64,000 bases of DNA from DATCBF01 sp964401995 (GTDB taxonomy: Bacteria > Actinomycetota > Thermoleophilia > Solirubrobacterales > 70-9): the NCBI GenBank assembly GCA_964401995.1, contig CAYOAP010000005.1:1-64000 (forward strand), in the 5' to 3' direction. This document shows positions 7,176 to 59,554 of this stretch, piece after piece. The notes beneath the pieces were generated by a model. The model saw only the letters and a list, made by a program, of their open reading frames with translations. It did no database searches and was not told where the DNA came from. A program made the position numbers and the translations under genes. The number at the start of each line of letters is the position of its first letter. Position 1 is the first letter of the stretch.

Positions 7176-8486
7176 CTAGGCGGGCTGGGGCACCGGCAGC
7201 TCAGGCTCGGCATCGGTCTCCGGCGCGATCAGGATCGCGCCCTCGCCGGTGACGTATGCCTCCTCGCCGTGCTGGGTGACGTCCATGCCGATCGCCTCGT
7301 CGTGTTCGCTCGCCCGCAGCGGCATCACCAGGCCGATCAGCTTCAAGAGGACGAAGGTGGCGGCGAAGGCGTAGGCGGGGGCTGCCACCGCCGCCAGGGC
7401 CTGGTGCCCGAGCTGGGCGGCATTGCCGTAGAAGAGCCCGTCAGAGACGCCGTTCCAGGCCGCCTCGGCGAAGAAGCCGATGAAGAGGATGCCGGTGAAG
7501 CCGGCGAGGCCGTGGGCGGCGAGCACGTCGAGGGTCTCGTCGACCCTGGTCCGCGTGCGCCAGACGATGATCGCGTAGCTGGGCAGGGCCGCCAGGGCTC
7601 CCAGCAGCATCGCCCAGCCGGGGCTGATGAAGCCGCCGGCCGGAGTGATCGCGACGCAGCCGACGACGATCGCCGTCGCCGCCCCGATCGCGGTCACTTT
7701 GCGGCCGCGGATCAGGTCCAGCGCGAACCAGACGATCAGGGTGCAGGCCGGGGTCAGCAGCGTGTTGGTGAAGGCGAGGACGCTGGCGTTGCCGGTTGAG
7801 AAGCCGCTGCCGCCATTGAAGCCGAACCAGCCGAACCAGAGCAGGCCGGCCCCGAGCAGGACGAACATCGCGTTGTGGGGGAGCATCGCCTGGCGGCCGT
7901 AGTCCTTGCGGGCGCCGACCACCAGCGCCGCCGCCAGGGCGGAGAAGCCGGAGCCCATCTCGACCGGGACGCCGCCGGCGAAGTCGAGGGTGCCGCCGGC
8001 CTGCAGCCAGCCGCCGCCGAAGGCCCAGTGGGCGAGCACCGCGTAGACCAGCACCGACCAGAGCGCGGCGAAGACGAGGAAGGGCCCGAACCGCATCCGC
8101 TCGACCACGGCGCCGGAGACGAGGGCGACGGTGATGATGCAGAAGGTCGCCTGGAAGGCGAAGAAGACGAGCTCGGGGATCGTCATCCCGGTCCGAGGCG
8201 CGAAGTCGACGCCGTTGAGGAAGGCGTTGCCGAGGCCGCCGACGAGGCTGCCGTCGCCGTCGAAGGCGAGCGAGTAGCCGATCGCCGCCCAGGTGACCAT
8301 CGCGACCGCGATTGCCGCCACGCACATCATGAAGGTGTTGAGCGTGTTCTTCGAGCGCACCAGGCCGGCGTAGAAGAGCCCCAGCGCCGGGGTCATCATC
8401 AGCACCAGCGCCGTCGCGATCAGCATCCAGGCGGTGTCGCCCGTGTCGACCTGGGCCACTGCGGCGAGGACCGTCGCGCCGCTCAC
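7176..8486 (-). CDS. amt: Ammonium transporter, Amt family, with first twin-His replaced by Glu
   Basis: This is a 436-residue, 11-helix Amt/Mep/Rh channel. Family blocks include MTPALGLFYAGLVRSKNTLN, WFGWFGFNGGSG and the C-terminal cytosolic signature EAIGMDVTQHGEEAY. In bacterial AmtB the pore holds two His; here the first is Glu176 (DFAGGVPVEMG instead of the usual DFAGGTVVHI), while the second is kept as His325 (LAAHGLAG). The same substitution is known in fungal Mep1/Mep3-type proteins. The GTG start overlaps the stop of the upstream P-II gene by four bases, the usual glnK-amt pairing. It takes up ammonium under nitrogen limitation and should be gated by that P-II protein. A 45-residue acidic/Pro-rich tail follows the signature. 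Confidence 0.92.
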   Translation of the reverse strand: MSGATVLAAVAQVDTGDTAWMLIATALVLMMTPALGLFYAGLVRSKNTLNTFMMCVAAIAVAMVTWAAIGYSLAFDGDGSLVGGLGNAFLNGVDFAPRTGMTIPELVFFAFQATFCIITVALVSGAVVERMRFGPFLVFAALWSVLVYAVLAHWAFGGGWLQAGGTLDFAGGVPVEMGSGFSALAAALVVGARKDYGRQAMLPHNAMFVLLGAGLLWFGWFGFNGGSGFSTGNASVLAFTNTLLTPACTLIVWFALDLIRGRKVTAIGAATAIVVGCVAITPAGGFISPGWAMLLGALAALPSYAIIVWRTRTRVDETLDVLAAHGLAGFTGILFIGFFAEAAWNGVSDGLFYGNAAQLGHQALAAVAAPAYAFAATFVLLKLIGLVMPLRASEHDEAIGMDVTQHGEEAYVTGEGAILIAPETDAEPELPVPQPA

Positions 8487-8836
8487 TTGTCGACTGGCGT
8501 CACGGCGCCCATGTCGGTGTCGCCGGTGCGGATCCGCACCGCCTGCTCCAAGGGCACGACGAAGATCTTGCCGTCGCCGACATCGCCGGTGCGGGCGCCC
8601 TCGCAGAGGGCGTCGACGGTCGGCTGGACGAACTCGTCGGAGACCGCGATCTCGAAGCGGACCTTCTCCGAGAGCCCCATCTGCACGGTGGTGCCGCGGT
8701 AGGTCTCGACCCGGTTCAGCTCGCCCCCGTGGCCCTGCACCCGGCTGATCGAAACCCCGCGCACCTCGGCGCGGTAAAGCGACTCCAAGACGTCATTGGC
8801 CTTCTCGGGCCGGACGATGCCGATCACCAGTTTCAC
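8483..8836 (-). CDS. glnK: P-II nitrogen regulatory protein lacking the T-loop Tyr51
   Basis: This is a 117-residue P-II trimer subunit. The GTG start at 8836 gives the canonical opening (KLVIGIVRPEKANDVLESL) and has an AGGGGAG ribosome-binding site just ahead; a much longer frame reaching 9031 is not needed. The signature GDGKIFVVPLEQAVRIRTGD (nucleotide-binding B/C loops) is intact. In the T-loop Tyr46 and Arg47 are present (YRG), Arg47 being the residue that plugs the AmtB pore in E. coli. Position 51, the site of uridylylation or adenylylation in many bacteria, is Val. It is the first gene of an operon with amt and probably signals through ATP/ADP and 2-oxoglutarate alone. Confidence 0.9.
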   Translation of the reverse strand: MKLVIGIVRPEKANDVLESLYRAEVRGVSISRVQGHGGELNRVETYRGTTVQMGLSEKVRFEIAVSDEFVQPTVDALCEGARTGDVGDGKIFVVPLEQAVRIRTGDTDMGAVTPVDK

Positions 8837-9046
8837 GCTTCTCCCCTTCCCCCATTTGCCGGGCGCCGCGCTCGCGAGCCTAACCGTCTCGACGCCTTGA
8901 CCGTCGTCTCCGTATGTATGAAATCTCTCTATTAATCGAGAATTACAAGCAGAGGAAAAAGTTTGGGACAGTTGCGTACCAGCGTTGACATCGATTGGGC
9001 CTGGGTCTAACGTGGGCGGCGGTTCGGGCACGGGAGGGCCCTGTTT
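8837..9046. promoter_or_regulatory. Divergent intergenic region between glnK and the PucR-like regulator
   Basis: This 210-base region must contain the reverse promoter of glnK-amt and the forward promoter of the regulator. It includes an AT-rich patch (about 8920-8960) unusual for this genome. For the forward gene a candidate -35 TTGACA lies at 8985-8990 and a -10-like TCTAAC at 9006-9011 (15-base spacer). A GGAGGG ribosome-binding site lies at 9033-9038. No clear GlnR-type box was recognised. Confidence 0.45.
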
Positions 9047-10312
9047 TTGGTGAATGGCCAGTCGTCAGAGATCGCGGAGGATTCGCCAGCGGCGAGGTCG
9101 CCGGGCCGTAGCCGGCCGGCCGACCGACTGCCCACAATCAAGAGAATCCGGTCGGAGCTGGGCGCGCGCCTGCGGGCGCGGGCGCCGGAGATGGTGGAGG
9201 CGATCTTCGCCCGCATCCACGCCCTCTCCGACCCCGCCGAAAGCGTCGATCCCGAGTACCTGGAGGGGTTGCGCCAGGCGGTCAGGGAAGCGGTGGACTT
9301 CGGCATCACCAGCATCGAGCTCGGCGCCGAATGGACTCCGCCCGCCCCCCCGGCGGTAGCGATCCAGGCCCAGCGCGCGGCCCGCGCGGGAGTCAGCCTC
9401 GACACCGTGTTGCGGCGCTACGCCGCCGGCGACCGGATCGTCGGCGAGTTCATCGTCGAGGAGGCGGACAAATTTCCCGGCCAGATCGTCGGCCAGGTGA
9501 TGAAAGCGCGTGGGCCCTTGGTCGACCAGCTGATGGCTCACGCGGCGACCCACTACATGCGCGAGCTGGAGCGCCTGACCCGCTCGCCGGAGCAGCGTCG
9601 GGCAGAAATAGTCGAACGGCTGCTGGCCGGCGATGCCGGCGGCGATGCCGGCGACCTGGACTACAAGTTCGACTCCTGGCATATCGGGATGATCGTCACC
9701 GGCGAGAAAGCCGAGGCGGCGGTGCGCCTCGTTGCCGGCGATCTCAATTGCAGGGCCCTGATCGTGCCGCGCGGAACGCGGACGGCCTGGGCCTGGCTGG
9801 GAAGGCCCAGCCGGGCCGACGTGGCCGAGGTCGAGTGCATTCTCGATCGCGGTGGCCTGGCCGGGGTCTCGCTGGCGATCGGCGAGCCGCGTCATGGTCT
9901 CGACGGCTGGCGCCTCAGCCACCAGGAGGCACAGGCTGGATTTCAGATCCTGCTGCTGCGGCCGGAACGGCTGGTGCGGGGCAGCGAGACGTTGCTTCTG
10001 GCCGCGATCTTGCGCGACAGCGCCCTCGCCAAATCTCTGCTGAAGACATACCTGGCGCCCCTCGACGAACATGGCGACTCCGGCCCCGTGCTCCGAGAAA
10101 CTCTGCGCGCGTATCTCGCCGCGGGTCGCAACGCCGCCACGGCGGCAGCCGCGCTGGCGGTGGATCGCCACACGGTCCAACGGCGCCTGCGCAAGGTCGA
10201 GGAGGCCCTGGGCCGATTGCTCAGCGACTGCCATGCCGAGCTCGAGGTGGCGCTGAGGCTGGAGGAGGTCGGCGGCGTGGCGAATACTGGCGACCCGGTT
10301 TCGGTTTCCTAA
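9047..10312 (+). CDS. PucR-family helix-turn-helix transcriptional regulator
   Basis: This is a 421-residue protein. Residues ~28-190 form a helical N-terminal region, with RAARAGVSLDTVLRRYAAGD typical of the RsbRD-like/PucR sensory segment in actinobacteria. Residues ~195-350 are a GGDEF-like alpha/beta region without catalytic residues. Residues ~358-405 are the PucR C-terminal helix-turn-helix: TLRAYLAAGRNAATAAAALA followed by VDRHTVQRRLRKVEE. Such proteins regulate catabolic or unknown genes. TTG 9047 is chosen because GGAGGG lies eight bases upstream; GTG 9050 is nearly as good. It stands alone, between glnK (divergent) and the biosynthetic cluster (same strand, 193 bases downstream). 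Confidence 0.82.
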   Translation: MVNGQSSEIAEDSPAARSPGRSRPADRLPTIKRIRSELGARLRARAPEMVEAIFARIHALSDPAESVDPEYLEGLRQAVREAVDFGITSIELGAEWTPPAPPAVAIQAQRAARAGVSLDTVLRRYAAGDRIVGEFIVEEADKFPGQIVGQVMKARGPLVDQLMAHAATHYMRELERLTRSPEQRRAEIVERLLAGDAGGDAGDLDYKFDSWHIGMIVTGEKAEAAVRLVAGDLNCRALIVPRGTRTAWAWLGRPSRADVAEVECILDRGGLAGVSLAIGEPRHGLDGWRLSHQEAQAGFQILLLRPERLVRGSETLLLAAILRDSALAKSLLKTYLAPLDEHGDSGPVLRETLRAYLAAGRNAATAAAALAVDRHTVQRRLRKVEEALGRLLSDCHAELEVALRLEEVGGVANTGDPVSVS

Positions 10313-10374
10313 GAGCCCTGGTACTCGATTTCTCGGCCGGATGGGACACGATGGCCCAGGACGGATATTTGGGC

Positions 10375-10415
10375 GCACCACATTGGTGCACTATCAGAAG
10401 GGCGTCCGCTGATAG
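10375..10415. promoter_or_regulatory. Two adjacent inverted repeats upstream of the LmbU-like gene
   Basis: GCACCA-CAT-TGGTGC (10375-10389) is a perfect 6-3-6 palindrome. Immediately after it, CTATCAG (10391-10397) pairs with CTGATAG (10409-10415) across an 11-base spacer. Both lie in the 193-base leader region before the cluster's first gene, where binding sites for a cluster regulator would be expected. Which protein binds is unknown. Apart from these sites and a GC-only palindrome near 10468-10483, nothing is evident in this leader. Confidence 0.5.
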
Positions 10416-10505
10416 ACATCTGAGTGAAGCCTGGACTGGCTTCTATTTTCGGGAACTCTTACTGTTTGGCGCGGGGGGCGCGCTTATATGAAGGAGTCTT
10501 CAGAT

Positions 10506-11078
10506 GTGGGTCAAGGTGGTGCTTCTGCGGCTGTCCTGAGCGGCAATGGTTCGGCAAGCGCAGTTGCGGTGGGGGGGAAGCGTGCCTCCGGCACCGTCTC
10601 GAAAGTTGCCTGGATCCCGCGTGGCGAGATGGGGCACGCCGAGTGGATCGCCGCCGGTCGCCGGCTGGGGGCGATTGGACGCTGCAGCCAATGGTGGATT
10701 GGGGACTGGATCCGGTACGGGACCTCCAAGTGGGGTGAAAAATATGCCGAAGCGGCCCGTGTCACCGGTTATGACGTGGCCAGCCTGCGCAACATGGCAT
10801 GGGTGGCGTCGCAGTTCGATTTGTCACTACGTAGTGACAATTTGACCTGGAGTCACCATGTTCTTTTAGCCCCGTTGGAGCCTGACGAACAGCGCCACTG
10901 GCTCGATCGGGCGAGCGAAGAGAGGCTATCGGTGGCCGATCTCCGAATCGAGTTGCGATCCCATCGGGGATCCGTTGAGGTGTCCGTCGTCGACGAGGGG
11001 CCGGCGGATGAGTTGGATCGCGCGCCGACGATGGTGTGTCCTCACTGTGGACACAAGATGATCCAGGTTGCCGAGTAA
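10506..11078 (+). CDS. LmbU-family transcriptional regulator
   Basis: This is a 190-residue DNA-binding protein. The core WWIGDWIRYGTSKWGEKYAE, then TGYDVASLRNMAWVASQFDL and a closing HWLDRASEERLSVADLRIEL, is the pattern of LmbU, HmrB and NovE, cluster-situated activators of lincomycin, hormaomycin and novobiocin production. The middle resembles a helix-turn-helix. The C-terminus adds a CPHCGHKM stretch, a single CxxC knuckle. The GTG at 10506 is preferred because a full AAGGAG lies nine bases ahead; an upstream in-frame ATG at 10488 would add six residues. Its gene contains a 20-bp palindrome at 10821-10840. It probably activates the downstream PKS operon, of which it is the first gene; this is an inference from family and position. 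Confidence 0.8.
   Translation: MGQGGASAAVLSGNGSASAVAVGGKRASGTVSKVAWIPRGEMGHAEWIAAGRRLGAIGRCSQWWIGDWIRYGTSKWGEKYAEAARVTGYDVASLRNMAWVASQFDLSLRSDNLTWSHHVLLAPLEPDEQRHWLDRASEERLSVADLRIELRSHRGSVEVSVVDEGPADELDRAPTMVCPHCGHKMIQVAE
10821..10840. promoter_or_regulatory. Perfect 20-bp palindrome inside the LmbU-like gene
   Basis: TTGTCACTACGTAGTGACAA is fully self-complementary. It encodes LSLRSDN using codons rare here (TCA, CTA, CGT, AGT), suggesting constraint at the DNA level. Its core ACTACGTAGTGA recurs exactly at 13511-13522 in the PKS gene, and its right half GTAGTGACA recurs at 11365-11373 in the phosphoesterase gene. Confidence 0.6.
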
Positions 11079-11913
11079 CGGGACACTCTTCGCGGTCAGC
11101 GATATCCACGTCGATCATCCTGAGAACCGGGATCTGGTCGAGCGGCTGAGGCCGGAGTCCGACGCCGACTGGTTGATCGTCTGCGGCGACGTCGCGGATC
11201 TGCCGGAGGATGTCGAGTGGGCCCTGGCATCGCTGCGCGAGCGCTTCGCCAAGGTGATCTGGGCGCCGGGGAACCATGAGCTGTTGACGCACCGCGACGA
11301 CACCTCCGGGTTGCGGGGGGTGCGCCGCTACCGCCACCTCGTCCGCCTCTGCCGTGCGCTGGATGTAGTGACACCGGAGGATCCGTATCCGCTCTGGGAG
11401 GGAGAGGGAGGACCGGTGCGGGTTGCCCCTCTCTTCCTCCTCTACGACTACAGCTTCGGCAGGACCGCCGCCGGCTGGACCCAACAGGAGGCGCTGGAGC
11501 GGGCCTATGAAGCCGGCGTGGTCTGTGTCGACGAGTTCCTCCTGGATCCGGATCCCTACCCCAGCCGACAAGCCTGGTGCCATGCCCGTGTGCGTGAGAC
11601 CGAGCGGCGCCTGGAAGCCCTCGACGCCTCGACCCCGACGGTCCTGGCCAACCACTTCCCGCTGGTTTCGGAGCCGACGCGGATGCTGCGCAACCCCGAG
11701 TTCGCGCAGTGGTGCGGGACGGTCCGCACGGCGAACTGGCACCGGCGCTTTCGGGCGACCGCGGTCGTCTACGGGCATCTCCACATTCCCCGCACGAGCC
11801 GCCAGGACGGAGTCCGCTTCGAGGAGGTGTCGCTCGGCTACCCGCGTGAGCGGCGGCGCTGGCCGGCGGCGCCGTTCGGCCCGCGCCAGATCCTGCCGGT
11901 GGGCGATGCTTGA
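11068..11913 (+). CDS. Metallophosphoesterase, PptH-like phosphopantetheinyl hydrolase
   Basis: This is a 281-residue calcineurin-fold phosphoesterase. All metal and active-site signatures are present: D12-x-H14 (SDIHVDH), G40-D41 (CGDVADL), G67-N68-H69-E70, H195 (ANHFPL) and G235-H236-x-H238 (YGHLHIP). It lies directly before a phosphopantetheinyl transferase gene with an 8-base overlap. The same pair exists in Mycobacterium tuberculosis as PptH (Rv2795c) and PptT (Rv2794c), where PptH strips phosphopantetheine from carrier proteins, opposing PptT. That role here would tune the holo state of the eight module ACPs and the loading ACP. The TTG start overlaps the LmbU-like gene by 11 bases and is inferred. 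A general phosphodiesterase role remains possible. Confidence 0.8.
   Translation: MPSNGTLFAVSDIHVDHPENRDLVERLRPESDADWLIVCGDVADLPEDVEWALASLRERFAKVIWAPGNHELLTHRDDTSGLRGVRRYRHLVRLCRALDVVTPEDPYPLWEGEGGPVRVAPLFLLYDYSFGRTAAGWTQQEALERAYEAGVVCVDEFLLDPDPYPSRQAWCHARVRETERRLEALDASTPTVLANHFPLVSEPTRMLRNPEFAQWCGTVRTANWHRRFRATAVVYGHLHIPRTSRQDGVRFEEVSLGYPRERRRWPAAPFGPRQILPVGDA
11365..11373 (+). promoter_or_regulatory. Half-site GTAGTGACA in the phosphoesterase gene
   Basis: Nine bases identical to the right half of the 20-bp palindrome at 10821-10840, again written in low-GC codons (GTA GTG ACA). On its own a 9-mer match is weak; it is listed because it lies between the two stronger matches. Confidence 0.3.
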
Positions 11914-12601
11914 GGAGATCCTGCCCGCCTGCGCGGCGGCGGTGGAGACGCGGGAGGAGATCCTCGACCAGGGCCTGTTTCCGGCTGAGGCGGCGATCGT
12001 CGAGCGGGCGGTGGAGAAGCGGCGCCGCGAGTTCACGACGGGCCGAGCCTGCGCGCGCCGGGCCCTGGGCCGACTGGGCCTGCTGCCCGGCCCGATCCCG
12101 ACCGGGGCGGCCGGCGCTCCCGTCTGGCCGAGCGGAGTCGTCGGCAGCATCACCCACTGCGACGGCTACCGCGCCTGCGCCGTGGCCCACTCTCACGACC
12201 TGCTGACGCTAGGCATCGACGCCGAGCCGAATGATCCCCTGCCCGATGGCCTGATCGCCGAGATCGCGTTGCCCCAGGAGCGGGGCCGGGTGCGGGAGCT
12301 GACGGGCGAGGCGCCGGAGGTGCGGTGGGACCGGTTGCTCTTCAGCCTCAAGGAGGCCGTCTACAAGGCCTGGTTCCCGCTGACCGGGAAGTGGCTGGGG
12401 TTCGAAGACGCGGCGATCACGCTCGATCGTGAGGGCGGGACGTTTTCCGCGTCCCTTCTGGTTCCCGGGCCGCGGTTGAGAGACGGTGAGCTGACGACGT
12501 TTTCGGGCAACTGGCTGGTGCGCGACGGGCTCGTGTTGGCGGCGATCGCCGTCGCGGCTGACCGCGGCCGGATTTTGACCGGGGACAAACACTCGCACTA
12601 G
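11906..12601 (+). CDS. 4'-phosphopantetheinyl transferase, PptT/EntD type
   Basis: This is a 231-residue Sfp/PptT-superfamily enzyme that moves phosphopantetheine from CoA to the serine of carrier-protein domains. Signatures: GSITHCDGYRACAVA (80-94), G103-I-D105-A-E107 (magnesium-binding D-x-E) and FSLKEAVYKAW (146-156) with K149-E150 and K154. ATG 11906 is eight bases inside the upstream phosphoesterase gene and matches the family's usual N-terminus; the frame is open further upstream but there it is only a shadow of the phosphoesterase. The stop is 34 bases before the first PKS gene. It is very likely the enzyme that activates the PKS ACPs. Confidence 0.92.
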   Translation: MLEEILPACAAAVETREEILDQGLFPAEAAIVERAVEKRRREFTTGRACARRALGRLGLLPGPIPTGAAGAPVWPSGVVGSITHCDGYRACAVAHSHDLLTLGIDAEPNDPLPDGLIAEIALPQERGRVRELTGEAPEVRWDRLLFSLKEAVYKAWFPLTGKWLGFEDAAITLDREGGTFSASLLVPGPRLRDGELTTFSGNWLVRDGLVLAAIAVAADRGRILTGDKHSH

Positions 12602-12635
12602 GGTCCGGCGCCGAGGTGGAGGGGCCCAGCGCAGT

Positions 12636-40831
<28,196 letters not shown>

Positions 40832-40835
<4 letters not shown>

Positions 40836-41466
40836 GCCGCGGCTTCGACACCGTCGAGACGGCGAGCGCTGCCGACCGCGATCTGGTCGAGCGCCATTTC
40901 GCCATGCAGGCCGAGCGGCCGGCCGATCTTCGCGGCATCGAGATCGGCGCCCTCGACCCCTTCCTCCGCAGCCTCCTCTTCAGCGACGGCACGGTGACGC
41001 GCGCGATCAGCGTGCAGATGCTGCTGCCGGTCCGGGTCGAGGTCATCGACCAGGAGCGATTGCCGTTGCCGGCGGCGGCGGCGAGCTGCCTGGAAGCCGA
41101 CGCCGGGCTGGACTCGCTGCAGCGGCGGGTCAGGATCGGCGTCGGCTCGGCGGTGGCCCCGGTGCTCTCGGCCGAGTCCCACATCGTTCCCGGCCGGCTG
41201 CCCCCGGCCTTCCTCAGGCTGCTGGACGGCGCTCCCGACGGCATCGGCGAGTCGCTGCAGCAGATGAGGCTCGAGAGCTGGCGCGAACTGCTCTGGTTTG
41301 GGCTCGGCGAAGCGCCGGAGTGGGCCCCGGGCGCGGGCGCCGAGGTGGCCGCCGACGTCCTCACGCGGCTCTACCGGGTCACCACGGGTGGGTTTCCGGC
41401 GATGCTGATCTCCGAGAATTTTGCCGTCGAACGACGCGGTGATACCTACTCGCTGCCGGTGAGCAG

Positions 41467-41470
<4 letters not shown>
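40832..41470 (+). CDS. Chorismate pyruvate-lyase-like protein (UbiC/DUF98), 4-hydroxybenzoate supply
   Basis: This is a 212-residue cytosolic protein. The pattern LDPFLRSLLFSDGTVT, then AESHIVPGRLPP, a MRLESWRELLWFG helix and TRLYRVTTGGFPAMLISENF matches the chorismate lyase family (PF01947-like), which splits chorismate into 4-hydroxybenzoate and pyruvate. Mycobacterial Rv2949c is a characterised member that supplies the starter for phenolic glycolipids. Here the gene is wedged between two PKS genes with 4-base overlaps on both sides (GTGA and ATGA), so it is made in step with them. This is the main evidence that the ligase-ACP loading module takes 4-hydroxybenzoate. A relaxed family member with another role cannot be excluded from sequence alone. 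Confidence 0.85.
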
Positions 41471-58210
<16,740 letters not shown>

Positions 58211-58214
<4 letters not shown>

Positions 58215-59524
58215 GTCTTTCCAGCGCAGCCGTTGCCGACACGATGGTCGAGGAGCTTCTGGCCGGGGGTATACCGGACACCTACAAGGCGGCTTATGTC
58301 GAGCGCGACGACGCCGCCCGGCTCTGGGACAAACCGGAGAAGGACATCCGCGAGACCCTGAAGGTCGGCGATGTGCCGATGCCGGAGCTGGCCCCGGACG
58401 AGGTGCTGGTCGCGGTGATGGCCAGCGCGATGAACTACAACACCGTCTGGTCGGCGCGGTTCGAGCCGATCCCGACCTTCGTCTTCCTCAACCACCTGGC
58501 GAAATCGGGGGGTTGGAACGAGCGTCACGACCAGCCCCACCACGTGCTCGGCTCCGATGCGGCCGGCATCGTCGTCGCTACCGGCGATGGCGACAGGCAT
58601 CACTCGCCCGGCGATAGCGTCGTCGTCTGGCCGGGTTGGGGCGACGCCGAGCAGGTGATGGCCTTGGATGACGCCGTGCTTGGCACGCAGAGCCTGGCCT
58701 GGGGCTACGAGACCAACTTCGGCGGTCTCGCCAACTACGCGATCGTCAAAAACACCCAGCTGATGCCGAAGCCGCGCCACCTGACCTGGGAGGAGGCGGC
58801 CTGCAACACGCTCTGCGGGATGACCGCCTACCGGATGCTGGTCAGCCCCCATGGCGCCCCCTTCAAGCAGGGCGACATCGTCTTCATCTGGGGCGCCGCC
58901 GGCGGTCTCGGCAGCTACGCGGTGCAGCTCGTCCGCAACGGCGGCGGCATCGCTGTCGGCGTCGTCAACTCCGAGAGCAAGGCCCGGGTCTTGGAAGAGC
59001 TCGGCTGCGACCTGATCATCCGCCGCGACGAGGAGGGCCTGGAGGGGCTGACCGGCAAGGCGCTCGGCAAAGGCATGCGCATCATCGTCCGGCGCGAGCT
59101 GGGAGAAGATCCACACGTCGTCTTCGAGCACGTGGGAGCGGCAACCTTCCCGGCCTCCGTGTACCTGGTCAGGCCGGGTGGGCGGGTGGTCACCTGCGGT
59201 TCCAGCACCGGCTATGAGCACAGCTTCGACAACCGCTACCTGTGGATGAAGGCGAAGCGGATCATCGGCAGCCACGGCTCGACCCTGCAGGAGGCGTTGG
59301 AGTTCAATCGCCTCGTCGACCTGGGCAAGATCCAGCCGACGCTGGCGAAGACGGTTGCCCTCGACGACGTCGTCGAGGCGGCTTACGAGACCGATCTCAA
59401 CCGCCACGTCGGCAAGATCGGCGTCCTCTGCCAGGCGCCCGAAGAGGGGCTAGGGGTCGAAGACCGCGAGCGGCGCGAGCAGATCGGCGAGTCCAAGATC
59501 GAACTGTTCCGCAAGTTCGGATAG
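58211..59524 (+). CDS. ccr: Crotonyl-CoA carboxylase/reductase (CCR), alkylmalonyl-CoA supply
   Basis: This is a 437-residue medium-chain reductase of the reductive-carboxylase type. CCR hallmarks: MNYNTVWSARFEPIPTF near residue 75, the ETNFGGLANYA stretch, NADPH loop WGAAGGLGSYAVQL, and GGRVVTCGSSTGY followed by RYLWMKAKRIIGSHG with the conserved His of the CO2 pocket. CCRs reduce and carboxylate crotonyl-CoA or longer 2-enoyl-CoAs with NADPH and CO2 to ethylmalonyl- or alkylmalonyl-CoA. The GTG start overlaps the PKS stop (GTGA, 58211-58214), so it is coupled to the PKS genes. It probably supplies the unusual branched extender for modules 4, 6 and/or 8. It could also serve the ethylmalonyl-CoA pathway, but no other gene of that pathway is nearby. 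Confidence 0.9.
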
Positions 59525-59554
59525 GGCTCGGCGACTCCGCCAAAGGCCGATCGG

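Noticed and set aside
8837..9031. Upstream extension of the P-II protein to 9031
   Set aside because: P-II proteins start at the first beta strand (KLVIGIV), and GTG 8836 has a good ribosome-binding site. The extension would occupy the divergent promoter region.
11423..11905. N-terminal extension of the phosphopantetheinyl transferase frame
   Set aside because: This part is Ser/Arg/Pro-rich and lies fully within the phosphoesterase gene. The family's N-terminus begins at ATG 11906.
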